Positions 20,355 through 32,068 of a stretch of DNA of 64,000 nt are shown here, one piece after another. The stretch is from Pholiota molesta (lineage: Eukaryota > Basidiomycota > Agaricomycetes > Agaricales > Strophariaceae): positions 24,130 through 88,129 of the forward strand of contig JACGCK010000184.1 of NCBI GenBank assembly GCA_014925825.1, read 5' to 3'. Under the pieces are notes generated by a model. The model made no database searches and had not been told where the DNA came from. It saw only the letters and a program-made list of their open reading frames with translations. The position numbers and the translations under genes were made by a program. Within the stretch, counting starts at the first letter, position 1, and the number at the start of each line of letters is the position of its first letter.

Positions 20355-22312
20355 ACAGGGCGCAGTACCAAATAAATGTGTGATATTTATGTGGTACTTA
20401 TGTAATGATTTATTTACATCACATTGCAGATATCTGACCTCAGTATATTCAGAAGATATTTGGTACAATTTAATACATAAAAATGGTCAATTTATCTGCT
20501 ATATATGAGACAGTTTATTTGGTAGCAACATTGCAAATAAAATGACACCCTTTATTTGGAGAATATTTACAAGTTGAGCAGATTGATTATCTGATAACAT
20601 ATTTACGTGATGCAAACAAAGAACATTTGAATAAACTGAGCAATATTATTTGGTAGGAGTATCTAGATAAATAAAGAGATATTATTTGGTAGTTATTTGG
20701 TAGTTATTTGGTAGGAATTATGTGGTATCAGTATTAAATTTGCTGGGCCAAAAACGGCAAATTGTGAATTTGCCACACCCAAACGGCAAATCTTGAATTT
20801 GCTGCGCCAGAATGGCAAATCTGGAATTTGCCGCGCCAGAATGGCAAATTGTGAATTTGCCGCGCAAAAACGGCAAATCGTGAATTTGCCGCGCAAAAAC
20901 GGCAAATCGTGAATTTGCCGCACCAGAATGGCAAATCTTGAATTTGCCTCGTCAAAGTGGCAAATCTGGAATTTGCCGCACGAAAACGGCAAATTGTGAA
21001 TTTGCCTCATTAAAATACATGGCAAATCTGGAATTTGCCGTGCCAAAATGGCAAATTCAAGATTTGCCATTCAAGATTTGCCATTTTCATGCAGCAAATT
21101 CTAGATTTGCTGCTTTGCCGAGCAAACTCAAAATTTGCCGTTCTGGTGAGGCAAATTCACGATTTGCCGTTTTCGTGCAGCAAATTCACAATTTGCCATT
21201 TTTGGCGCGGCAAATTCCAGCTTTCACTGCTGGGGATCAACAATTGTTTGAGGTGAAAAATGCATTCAAAACTTGTGTAAGGTTGGTTAAAATTAACACC
21301 ATACAAAATTATTAATTTTAAGAGCATTCTACTGAGCAAGAAACACAATAAGAATCAGATTGGAAGATAAACTTTTGCCCAGATTCAGCATACAATAGAA
21401 CTTAGCCCATTTTGATAGATTTCGGACGAATTCTTTGTTTTACAAAATGTGGTATTCTGCCAAAACTAAATTTAGAGTTTTTCGCCATAAAGAATCTATT
21501 CTTAGGGCCAAAAAAATGAAATTATTCTAAATCTTACGAGCTATAAGATACAAACGGAAGTTAAACAATTGAACAGAAGTTGATAGTCCTGAAATGTATA
21601 AAAAAGCTAACATTATATCATATAAAAAATCCGGGCGAAAGTTTATCTTCCAATCCTATTCTTATTGTGTTTTTTGCTCAGTAGAATGTTCTTAAAATCA
21701 ATCATTTTGTATGGTGTGAGTTTTAACCAACCCTACACAAGTTTTGAATGCATTTTTCACCTCGAACAATTGTTGATCCCCAGCAGTGTTTGCCATTCTG
21801 GCGCGGCAAATTCAGGATTTGCCATTCGGGTGTGGCAAATTCATGATTTGCCATTCTGGCGCAGCAAATTCAAGATTTGCCGTTTGGGTGTGGCAAATTC
21901 ACAATTTGCTGTTTTTGGCCCAGCAAATTTAATGCTGATACCACATAATTGCTACCAAATAACTACCAAATAACTACCAAATAATATCTCTTTATTTATC
22001 TAGATACTCCTACCAAATAATATTGCTCGGTTTATTCAAATGTTCTTTGTTTGCATCATGTAAATATGTTATTGAATAATCAATCTGCTCAACTTGTAAA
22101 TATTCTCCAAATAAAGGGTGTCATTTTATTTGCAATGTTTCTACCAAATAAACTTTCTCATATATAGCAGATAAATTGAACATTTTTATGTATTAAATTG
22201 TACCAAATATCTTCTGAATATATTGAGGTCAGATATCTGCAGTGTGATGTAAATAAATCATTAAATAAGCACCAGATAAATACCACACATTTATTTGGTA
22301 CCGCGTCCTGTG
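20355..22312. mobile_element. 1.96-kb foldback palindrome with 29-bp palindromic units
   Basis: The left arm 20355-21380 and the right arm 21633-22312 are inverted copies around a loop of about 250 bp. Matching landmarks include CAGTACCAAATAAATGTG (left) with CACATTTATTTGGTACCG (right), TGGTAGTTATTTGGTAG with its complement, and TGGAAGATAAACTTTTGCCC with GGGCGAAAGTTTATCTTCCA. The arms differ in length because the left contains about 500 bp of GGCAAAT..ATTTGCC units (20740-21235) while the right has about 150 bp (21785-21935). It has no believable protein; the long frames only read the repeat. Its long imperfect arms resemble foldback elements; no target duplication was found. Confidence 0.8.
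20740..21235. repeat. tandem 29-bp units, each containing a GGCAAAT..ATTTGCC palindrome
   Basis: Consecutive units such as GGCAAATCGTGAATTTGCCG plus a variable 9-nt spacer repeat every 29 nt from about 20755 to 21020. Around 21060 the units change orientation and continue less regularly. Each unit contains a 19-nt inverted repeat. The spacers resemble each other, so this is not a CRISPR array. The same unit type recurs at 21785-21935 in the other arm of the palindrome. Confidence 0.8.
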
Positions 22313-22499
22313 AGTCATTGCGGACTGTGGAAAAGCAGTCACAAGATCACTCAAAAATTCTGTCAAAATTCCGTCATATTCAGTTTATTATGCAAAAGGC
22401 TATAAGTTGAGAAGAAAGGGTATATCCTCTACAATAATTGGCATACAGAACGGCAAAGTGACAATGTAAATAATATAGTGCTCAAGTTTGCCAAAAGCA

Positions 22500-24603
22500 T
22501 TATCTTGAATAAGGATGAAAGCTATGTTGTCCACGAGTAGTGGCACGCGCCGGACCTAGTCCTGTATTCCCCATCATCCCATTGAAATTCGGAGCGTTAC
22601 CGACAGCACGCAATCCCATCCCACTAGGTCTCGCATTTCCCAACTTTTGTGCGCCGCCCATCATACTTGGGGTATTGTGCATTCCAAGGTTTGCCACAGG
22701 GCCCATGCCCATCCGCATACCGCCCATGGCAGCCATATTCATGTTACCAACATTCGCCATTGCATCTAGTCCTCCACCCATCATGTTCATCGCAGGGACT
22801 CCAACATTACCCATGCCGTACCCGTTCATCATCATGCTCATCATAGGATTCATGCCCATCATTGCGAGCGGGGCCTGGGCCATCGAGCGCTGGTATAACA
22901 TCGACATGGGGTTTTGCTGGTTCTGGAGGAGTGGAAAGTTCATAGTTGGCGCCGGCTGAACGCGTTGATCAAATGCTTCTGTTGGATTTGGGTTGATGTG
23001 TGGGCTAGATGTACGCGTTTGATCGCGTTGGCTGCGAGGCTGAGCGGCCTTGACTTCAATCTAGACGACAAATTAGAATGCAAACATTTCCGTGTGGACA
23101 AAACAAGAGCACCTGTTTATCATCTAGCATAAGCCCAGGCTTGCCGATGAGCTGATCAGCATTGCTTGCGTCTTCAAATGTCACAAAGCCAAAGCCTTTA
23201 GAGCGCCCTGACTCGCGATCGAGCATGACAGTTGCATCAACGACTTTCCCATAGTCGGCGAAGAATTGGCGCATCGAATCAGGTGTTGTGTTCGACGACA
23301 AGCCACCCACGAAGTAACGCGTATTGCGTAGATGCTCTTCTCGGGGAATCGCACGTTTAGGATCAATCTGGTCCGAACATTCAACTATGATCCCTGATTA
23401 TGATTCAACCCGCACTCACCGTCTTCCCATCCAGAGAATGCTCTCGGGATAACACGACATCGACCGCATTCGGGTCCTCAAAAGTCATGAAAGCGAAGCC
23501 ACGAGACGTCCCTGCTGGATCTCGCATGATAGTACACGCATCAACCTTGTTGCAGGTGAGAACTAGTTTGCGTAATGAAATTGAGCCAAGTGATTACCTT
23601 GCCGAACTGAGAAAAATAATCCCTCAGACCCTCTGGGGAAATCAACGAAGGACAGAATCACAAAGAAAAAAGTCGATTAGCGGTTCGGATAACATAACAT
23701 TATAGAAGCATATACCATCTGTCGTATCCCAATTCAAACCGCCGATAAACATTTTGCTAATGGCCGATCGGATTGTCGGTACGATGGAGTCCAAGATCGT
23801 AATCGTAAATGTAGGGATAAGCAAGTGTAGATGTGGAAGAGGTTCGTAGTTGGGAGGAAACGCGTAAACGATAAGCAAAATTAGTATCAAAGGACGTCAT
23901 ATATAGAAGATAGAGAAATGGTAGGTGTAGTCTTTTGTATCAATTCGTCATGCATGTATGCGTAACAGCATAGGTATATGTGTTATTCGAAACATAACGT
24001 CTGGGGTTCACCGGGTCACTTGCAGATAGATGGCGACAAGCAAGGAAGGTGATGAAACGAAGCAGAAAGACCAAGACACTCACCCAGCATCGTGCATCTC
24101 CGAGGGCTTCTTCCCGAAGACGGTATCGCTCGGTGCTCCGGGCGGCCCAAGCTTCTCCGGTGGCGCTCCAAAGGCAGGCCGCCCAGCATTCGCGCGGGGG
24201 TTGGGTGGCAACGGAATCTCCCGCCGCTGCTGGCGCTCCTGGCTGGGCGTCTGCTGGTACGCCGAGAACTGCTTCGCCACCTGCGCCGAATAGGACAGGG
24301 TGGGCGTAGCGCCAGACGGTTTCGGAGGCAGCCCCCGGTGCGCGTCTGGAGGCAGCGAGGACACTGTCTCCTCAACTTTAGCCGTAGATGCCGAAAACTG
24401 CGGCGAAGGCTCATCGAGGACAGGTTTCACGTCTGCCATGTCGTCGTGCTCCAATGGCGGCTCTTCCGAGGCACCTTGGAACTCATTTTCCTCGTCGTCG
24501 CCATAGATATCTGTAGAGTGGCGGATGTGAGCCAGCTGCGTGACATGGCCCCATTTTCTAACTCACCGCCGTAAAGATCAGAATCAATGGGGTTGGCAGC
24601 CAT
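22500..24603 (-). CDS. two-RRM RNA-binding protein, Hrp1/Nab4-like
   Basis: This is probably a nuclear hnRNP-type protein acting in pre-mRNA 3' cleavage and mRNA export, as for yeast Hrp1. After an acidic N-terminus (MAANPIDSDLYG, then DDEENE), RRM1 starts MFIGGLNWDTTD (RNP2) with RNP1 SRGFAFMTF. RRM2 has YFVGGLSSNTT and SKGFGFVTF. The C-terminal 150 residues are Met/Gly/Asn-rich, ending HPYSR. I count seven exons with short GT..AG introns; the second intron, about 24082-23758, is long (about 325 nt). The ATG at 24603 is preferred because it opens directly onto the conserved acidic start; an in-frame ATG lies at 24699. The two-RRM plus Met/Gly-rich tail matches Hrp1/DAZAP1/Musashi-type proteins; the Hrp1 assignment is by architecture. 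Confidence 0.85.
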
Positions 24604-24925
24604 AGCAGAAGGGTCAGAGGAAAGAGCTTTGGAGGGGGATGATGGTGGTTTGGGGTATACAATGGATACGCGTGACAGAAGCGAACGATGTAACAGCACA
24701 GTAACACACTAAATCAGAGCCTTTGTGCCCAAGTGACTAACTATTTGAAAAATAATGATATCCACGAAAACAAGGTATATGGTGTGGAGCAATACAACTA
24801 TGAAATACTCCGTCGCAGGCTCCAAATGTAGATTATAGAAGATTAGATAGATAAAACCGCCCATCCGTCGCCCCGTGGGTTAGTATGTACTACGGCGTCC
24901 TAATTGTGCAGCAAGGCTGCTGGTA

Positions 24926-27900
24926 TTAGTGTGTTCCATTAGTAAGTGACAGTGCCCCTCCCATGGCCTGCAACTGCCGCGATCGCTCGGCGACCGCATC
25001 GTACGCGAATTTCACTGGAGGGTGGCGCCATCGCGCGTCCGTGTCGTCCTCAAAGTCCGGCTCCGAGCCATTGGCATCCGCATACGGTATCTCTCTATCC
25101 TCATAAATGTCATCTGGGTCGAAAGCCGCTACGAAAAGATTTAAAAAATCAGCTCAAAAGCAAACAGAGGACAAGAAACCACTCACGTCCAGACACAGGC
25201 GTCTCAGGCTCGACAAGCTTCCTCTTCCCAAGCGCCTTCGCACTCGGAACGTGCAGCTCCTCCTCTTCCTCCTCCTCGCCTGTATCTTCGCCTCGGCTAT
25301 ACCCCCGCTCATACCCGTGTCCCTGCCGGTAGCCATGGGCGATCCCATTCGGCGGCACGTACGTGTACGGCTCAATCCTGGGCGTCGGCGACGGCGTGCG
25401 CGAATGGAGCGGCGGCTGCGCGGGCGAGCGCGGCCCATGCGGCGCCGCAGGCGGCGGCGCGAGCGTCGTGCCCGGCAGGTTGGGGTCCGACTCGTGCGCG
25501 TGCGAGTGCTGCGAATACGAATGCGAATGCGAGTGTGCATGCTGGTGCGCCGGCGGCGGCGCCCTCGACGTGGGCACGAGCGTGGTCGGGTGCGGGGAGC
25601 GCGACCGCGACCGCGTCGGAGACGGGCTGCGCGAGGACGAGCCGCCCCCGAAGCTGGCGGTGTTCGCCTGTTCGAGCTCCATCTGTTCGCGACGCTGCAT
25701 ACGTCGCCAATCACCAATGAGCACCCGTGCATCGAATTCAGAAGTGCACTTACCCGTCTTTCCCTCCTCTCCTCCTTCCGGCTTCTCTCCTCCGCCTTGC
25801 GCTCTATCGCCACGCGCTCGAGATCCTCATACTGGCGCATCACTTCTATCAGCTCCTCGTTAGCGGCGAGGAGCGCGGCAAAGAGCTGTTCCTCGATGGT
25901 CTGCTCGGGTGAAGGATCAGAAATGTCGTTGTTGGAGGTCTTGCGTTGGCGGGGGGTGGCCAAGTCCTGCTCTGTCCGCGAGCGTGCCGCACCAGCGGCT
26001 GCCCAAGGGATCTGAGTAAAAAGTAGCTCTTGGGACGACTGGCATTTCATATAAAATTCCTGAAAGGCCAGTAATACTTGAGCTACACATCACCAACAAA
26101 GAGGACAAGGCAACAAACCTTGATAACATCGGCCTTCTTCAGATCCTCAGGTTTAGTGAGCGTCAAGGCTTGAGAAAGCAGCGACGCATTGCCCTGCGCG
26201 ATCTTGCACTCCTGGAAAAGGCGACGAATATCCTCGTCCGGTGGAATGATGCGATTCCGTGACGGTGACTTGCGTTTCTTCACCGTGGTCTGGCAAACAA
26301 AAACACAATAAAAAAATATGCCGCTATGATCGGGAATATAGACTAACCACAGTGGGCGTTATTGCAACAGCATCAGGAGCGACTGGACTTGGTTCCTGGT
26401 AAGACACAATGGGGACCTCATATCCGGATGATCGCACACCAGCAGAGGCCGGTGGGTTGAACATGGCATCATCGTTATCAAAGGGCATTCCCTGCAGAGA
26501 GTTAATATGATGCTTAAAATAGCAAAGAGAATGATCACTTCGTCAGGTTTGTCGTACGGTTTCACCCGTTTCCAAAGGCCCTTGAACCCATCGCGCTCGT
26601 GTCGCGGATCTTGGTCTCGATTTCAGCCCCATCTGCATCAAAACAACGCATAAGGGAGAACGATGACTCACTTTTACCGCTGGCATAGGCCGCCGCCGCC
26701 ACGACCTCGAGTAAGCGCTCTCTTACCACTGGAGATGTTTTCGAGGAACTAAGCAGGTCCTCTAGGGTATCCAAAAACTTGCGCGAGGTAGATTGCGAGA
26801 TAAATGTTTCCGTTGAATTCCGAAGCATGATCGCCCATAGCTGGTGCATATGTTACTTGAATGCGGATCGTCAAAAACCACATGAGAGAATCACATACTC
26901 TTGCCGCAGACAACTGCGCTGGGGGCTCGCCGTACCTGTGAAGGGTCAATGTCTTGAACCATGTCCCAATTAGGCAGCACAGCGTACTTGAATTCGCGCC
27001 GCAGAGCCCGAACGGCCTCTCTTGCGTTGTTTTCGCTCGCAGACGCCCGGTCGCAGACTTCGAGCACGAGAGCCCAGTCTTCTGAAGCCGTAGCGGTGAG
27101 GTAGCCTAGAAATGCAAATGAGGATGCATGATCGAGAGTGATACATAAATCGGGGCGCACCGATCATTCGAGTGAGCTCGGCCTGACCATCCTCCTCTCT
27201 GCGGCCCTCTCGGCCACGCTCGCGCTCGCGATCCCTGGCCGGGACCGCCGGATGATGTGTCTCCTTCTCCTGCCGCTCCCGTTCCTTCTCCTTGTCGCGG
27301 TCCTTGTCGCGGCCGCCCCAGAATCCGCGCTTCTCCTTCTTCTCCTTCTCGCCGCTCTCGCGTGGTAGATAATTGAGGCTCTGATGGCCGCTCTCAGAGG
27401 CGGTGAAGCGTTCCTCCGAGTGGGACACGGGCAGGATGCCTTCGGCAGCGCGGGGCGGATCGAGGGCGCGCAGGATGCCGAGGGCAACGGGGGCACTCGG
27501 CTGGGTCTTTTTGCGGACATTCGACTGGATGTGCGCGTCACGGTCGCGATCGTGGTGGCGGATCAACTTGTTGGGGGTGGGGGTGGGGGTGGTCATGGCG
27601 GTGAAACCACTCATCGGCGACGTCGATCTGGGTGCGGTCTGTGCGCTGGCAAGGGGGCGCTCTGTACTGGGGGTAATAGAGTTGAAAGACGAGGCACGAG
27701 AGGGTCCGTGGATGATGGGTGGGGGAGGATGTGAGTTGGGCAGAGACGGGGACTCTAGAGGCGCCTGGACGACCTCCCAGCGCTCGTCTTCGGGACGCTT
27801 GGTGGTGGGCTGGCCGTGTGGTGGGGGATGTGTGCCGTGTGTGGCAAGTTTCTGGTATAGAGGTGTGGGGATAGCAGGCTTTGGTATTTCCTGAGGAGAT

Positions 27901-27999
27901 GTTAGCTGTGTGGGTGGGCGTGGGGGCTGTACGTACGTCTGAGAAGTCCCTGGAGCCCGAGTTCGGCTTTGGGGCCTTCTTGCGGGCGAAGAGCTTCAT
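24926..27999 (-). CDS. VHS and GAT domain protein, LSB5-like
   Basis: This is a likely endocytosis or ubiquitin-sorting adaptor, as yeast Lsb5 and GGA proteins are. Spliced by eye it has about ten exons. A basic start (MKLFARKKAPKP) is followed by a long low-complexity region rich in Pro, Ser and RDRDKE runs. Next comes a VHS domain (TASEDWALVLEVCDRAS, EAVRALRREF, KYGEPPAQLSAARLWAIML, VVRERLLEVVAAAAY, then GFKGLWKRVKP and MPFDNDDAMFNPP). A GAT-type helical region follows (DIRRLFQECKIAQGNASLLS, ANEELIEVMRQYEDLE), then a Ser/Arg/His-rich and acidic tail. The VHS domain is normally at the N-terminus, so the roughly 250-residue leader is unusual. Only about 100 bp separate its start from the stop of the GH3 gene on the same strand. 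Confidence 0.85.
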
Positions 28000-28096
28000 T
28001 TTGGGTATAGACTTGAGCTGGTGGCCAGCGCAGGTTGAGAGCAGAAGTAAGGGCTGATTGTAACAGGGCTGTGTCTAGTTACTCCACGTGCTACCC

Positions 28097-30092
28097 CTAA
28101 TCAGATAAGATTACCGCCATCGACCCCGTCCCTTTCTCCTCCCCAAACACCACCCCCGTCGCAGCCTCCAGCGCCTCCCCCGTAAACTCATACGTCGCCA
28201 CGTAGCCCGTCCAGCCCGCGTACCGCGCCCGCTGCCCGGCCAGATCATACGGGCCGCAGCTCGACATCAGAATCACCGGCACCCCTTTGCGGCCGCTGAG
28301 CTCCAGCCGCACCAGATATTCCAATTGCCACTTGCTTAGATCGGCGTTGCGCATCACGAACATCACCCCATCGATCCCCTCGAACAGGTCCTCCGCGATC
28401 TCATCGCCTTCAGAATACACGACGTGCTTCACCTGCGCACGCTTCGCTACCGAGTTCGCAAGCGCAAGATACGCCGCGCCGGCCGTGTTTCTGACCCCAT
28501 TTGGGCCGACCAGCGTCCCATCTTCCGAATCCACCGCCCTATTCACCGCCTGCATTCTAGGTGTCAGCAGCAGGACGCGCTGCGCGGCCAACGGGATCAC
28601 CCCTCCTCCATTCCACACCACGGTCGTGCTCCGCGGATACGTTTCGCGGCTGAGCCGCAAGCTCTCCTCATGCAACTTCGCGAAGCGCGCCTCCCAGTCC
28701 GCATGATCACCATCACCTGAGCCCTCGGCAAACACGCCCTTCATCTTCGCGATCCGCGCCCCGCTCGCCCTCAGCTCCTCTACCGAAAGCCGCCCGGCCT
28801 CGACGGCCTCGTACACCCCCTCCACCGCCTCGACATGGCGCTCGAACGTATGGCATATCATCACCACGTCCGCGCCCGCACCGAGCGCCATCTCCGCGCC
28901 GCGCCGGATCCCGCGGCCCTCCGCAATCGCGTCCATCTCCAGACAGTCCGTCACCACCACGCCCTCGAATCCCATCTCCCCGCGCAGCAGGTCCGTCGTA
29001 ATCTTCCGCGAGAGCGAGCACGGCGTGTCGTCGCCCGTGATCAGCGGCAGCGCCATATGGCCCGTCATCACGCTGGGCACGCCCGCGTCGACCAGCGCCG
29101 CGAAGGGCACGAGCTCCTCACTGCCGATCTGCGCCCGCGTCTTCGCGATGCTGGGCAGCGCGAGATGCGAGTCGACGTGCGTGTCGCCGTGCCCGGGAAA
29201 GTGCTTCGCGGTGGGCGCGACCCCGGCGGCAATTGCGCCGTGGCTCACAGCGGTTGCGAACATGGCCACCTTGTTGGGATCTGCGTGACTATTCAGCTTA
29301 GGCGCCCATCAAGTCCGATGTGGTAACTCACCGTCTCCGAATGATCGAACACCTACATCAGGACGATCGTCATAAGCTTGATTGGATAGTAGGTACGCAT
29401 AGGCACCGGACTTACCGATGACAGGATTGCGCGAATCCGTATTGACATCCGCGACCGGGCTATACACCCAGTTGATGCCCACCATCTTCAACTCGCGCGC
29501 CGACGCGTTGGACACCCTTTCCGCGATCTCGGGAGAGCCCGTCGCAGCGAGCGCCATAGCGCCTGGGCTACACACACGCTTTATCAGCACGGATACCGAG
29601 ATCGTACCACTGAAACCTACAAAACGGCCCCAGCAGTAGGCGAGCTGAACGCGGATACCAGACCTGCATTCCTCCAATAAGCCAACCTGCACTGTGCACT
29701 GAACCCCGGCAGTAGCTTACCGTTTTCCTGATCGATACCTATGAGCAAAGGCGTTTCGTGCCCGGCGTCCTTTGCAATTTTCTGCAAATCAAGAACAAGT
29801 TTCCGTGTCTGTGCCGCGCCTGTCATAGTATCTTAGCATTAATGTCACTTCTAACTGATATAACAGCCTACTTTGGATGTTCCGCTTCATGAGGATAACA
29901 TTCCCAATATGATAATCCTGGATAAGTGTCTTGATGTTCTGCGACACCTCCAATCCGTGGAAGCCAAGGACGAAGTGCTAGATAAGATGTCAAAAAAGAG
30001 ATTCAGTGGTCTGAGCTGTATGAGAGGTAAATTAAGCGGGATACCTGGCCTATCTCGCGTTTGAGCTCATCTGTGAGTTTCGGTCCTGTCAT
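28097..30092 (-). CDS. GH3 beta-N-acetylhexosaminidase (NagZ type)
   Basis: This glycosidase is expected to release N-acetylglucosamine from chitin-derived or glycan substrates. Seven exons are inferred, giving about 550 residues. The TIM-barrel includes GIDQENG, FPGAMALAATGS, a VNTDSRNPVIG stretch, RSFGDD, the conserved KHFPGHGDT..DSH motif holding the His/Asp acid-base pair of NagZ enzymes, and VVTDCLEMDAI with the nucleophile Asp. A C-terminal domain of about 200 residues follows, as in fungal GH3 members. One exon is only 21 nt (29332-29352) and encodes part of the RSFGD motif. No signal peptide is seen at MTGPKLTDELK, so a cytoplasmic enzyme is likely. It is divergent from the gene starting at 30448, with 355 bp between the two starts. 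Confidence 0.9.
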
Positions 30093-30447
30093 CTTCGAGG
30101 CAAATGCGTAGGTATGGGTTGTATGTCGATGGTTGACAACTAAAATTTGCGATAAATCAACGGCAGTACAAGTCAAATAAACGAAAATACGTACTAGAAG
30201 GGTTTTATCTGTAATGGTTATCCAGATACTTGCAGTTGAGAAGGATCTTAAAAGTGCTGCTTGATATATAGGGGCTGATGGCAGATGACCTTGGCGCTGA
30301 TCATCTCGGCCCGAAAAGCCTCTGCCAAGCAACGTCAAACGAATCATCTTCCACCTCCAACTCCCGACTCCCGACTCCTTCGCTCTTGCTCGTACTTTGA
30401 CTTTCTATCGCAAGCTGCGAGACTGAAATCTATCTGGTTTGCCTGCC
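30093..30447. promoter_or_regulatory. shared divergent promoter region
   Basis: This 355-bp gap separates the start of the GH3 gene (minus) from the start of the unknown protein gene (plus), so it must contain both promoters. A pyrimidine-rich run lies just upstream of the plus-strand start. I cannot identify specific factor sites. Confidence 0.5.
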
Positions 30448-31830
30448 ATGGACGGATCCACGCGCGAAACTGATGCGCGACCAGCTAAGCGAAGACGCGT
30501 CGAAACGGTTATTCCGGAAGGCTTTCTCGAGAGCGCCAACGCGCCTCCGAAGCTTGTGCACAAACCCTCAGTGCCACAGTTTGCATCTGCTTTTGGCGAC
30601 GTTAATACCACACCGCTTTCCAAACCCAAACCTAAGGAAACCGCACCTATGAAGGCCATGGCCAAGAAACCTCTGAGCTACCGCCTGCAAGACCCCACCT
30701 CTAATCCGCGTGACGCCGTAAAAGCCAGCTCAAGCCGGCGCAACGGCGAAGCAAACCCACCTTCAGTACTCAAGCCACCCAAGATTGTGTCCGTACAAGG
30801 CCTTCACAAGGAACTCACATTCAGCACACCGTCCAAACCCAAGCCCCAACTCCGCCCTGCGCCGCCTCCACCGCCTTTGGCAGGCCCGAGCGTACCCAAG
30901 GCGCCCCTGCGCCAAATCGTAGCCCCCGTCTTCCCCGCACCCAAACCACCCTCGAAGGCCCTCCAGCCACTTCAACCACCCGCGAATCCCGCCGTCTCAA
31001 CGTCGCGCAATCATCATCATCTGCCACCCGGCAAGGACTTGCGGACGCTCTCCACGACAGGGCTTGGAATCCTCACTGACTTGTCGTCCGAGCATGGCGC
31101 AGAAGATCTGGCGTCTATTCTGCTGCGCGACCAAAATAAAGGGCTATATGCGCAAGCGGGAGACGATGCGACGCGCAGAGGGCTGGAGTTGAGCCCGGAC
31201 AAGAGAGGCAAGGATGGTGCTGGCAAATTTGTGCGGTACGTTGACCTACCACATCTCTGTCCTCAAATGGCCGTTTAATATACCCTCAGAGGCGGCCTGG
31301 CAGCGCGCGCGTCGACATACTTCGATCGCACACGCACGGCGTTTATCCTCTGGCGGCGGGAGAAAGAACTCGAGCGGTCCCGCGCAAACACGACCCCATC
31401 AGGCGCCGAGTTCTCCGCGTCCATTCTGAAAGTGCTTTACCATTCTCCGTCGCTGAAACCGCCCATTCGATCATCTGCAAATACCCCGCCGACGACAGTC
31501 ATTGCCTTGTGCCGCATATATCAACCAAACGGGCACCCACACGCGCTATTCAAGGCGGATGAGCTGTACAAAATCGTGCTTTCGTGTCCTGGCATGCAGG
31601 CGAAAGAATTGGGGCTGGAGGCATTGGCGGAGGGGCAAACGGTGCGGGTGTATAAACCGTGGCACGAGATGCACGCGTCACAGGGGACAGCCGAAGGCAC
31701 GGTGACCGTTGGCCCGCGCCTGCCTGCATCGCTGCCTCTTCCACCCTCGCAACCGCTTGCAACGCCCGACCCGCTAGACGCGCCGCTGAGCGACACTACG
31801 CTGTTCTGCTCTCGCTATTTTATTTCGTGA
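30448..31830 (+). CDS. conserved-looking protein of unknown function, probably nuclear
   Basis: Two exons (30448-31235 and 31290-31830) give a 442-residue protein. The N-terminal half is low-complexity, Pro/Lys/Ser-rich, with a basic cluster AKRRRVE near residue 15 that could be a nuclear signal. The second half looks folded: GKFVRGGLAARASTYFDRTRTAF, then ALCRIYQPNGHPHALFKADEL, a Cys-containing LSCPGMQAKELGLEAL and TVRVYKPWHEM. The latter part might be an OB-fold-like beta domain, but I cannot name a family. The start at 30448 follows the first ATG of the frame. Confidence 0.75.
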
Positions 31831-32068
31831 GAGCCAGTGTCTTAGATTACTGTTTGTTACCGCGCGTGATGAATGGTGATTGGCTGAGTCAGCAGCGGAG
31901 CCCCTGTGTGTGGGCGAACAGCTCTCCTTCGCTGCCCCAATGTCCAGCCCAGCCTGACCCCGCCCCGCCGCTCATAGCCCCTTACTTCCATCGAGTTACC
32001 CCGTTGCTTTTGTTACCCAGTCTCCTGCATTCATTGGCTCATATACCCCTAGATAATCGCGAGCGAGA

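Noticed and set aside
20755..21020. CRISPR-like regular 29-nt spacing
   Set aside because: The spacers are similar to each other and short, the repeat is itself a palindrome inside a larger inverted structure, and the organism is a eukaryote.
20693..21315. Long frames with FAxxARQIHNLPF repeats on both strands
   Set aside because: They are translations of the 29-bp palindromic unit; 29 is not a multiple of 3, so the frame changes from unit to unit, and there is no start context or domain.
22540..22959. 139-codon plus-strand hydrophobic frame
   Set aside because: It is the complement of the Met/Gly-rich tail of the RRM protein (CAT/ATG repeats), not an independent gene.
25107..26015. 302-codon plus-strand frame rich in Arg
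   Set aside because: It is the antisense of the VHS/GAT gene exons in GC-rich, low-complexity sequence; the minus-strand frames carry the conserved domains and splice sites.
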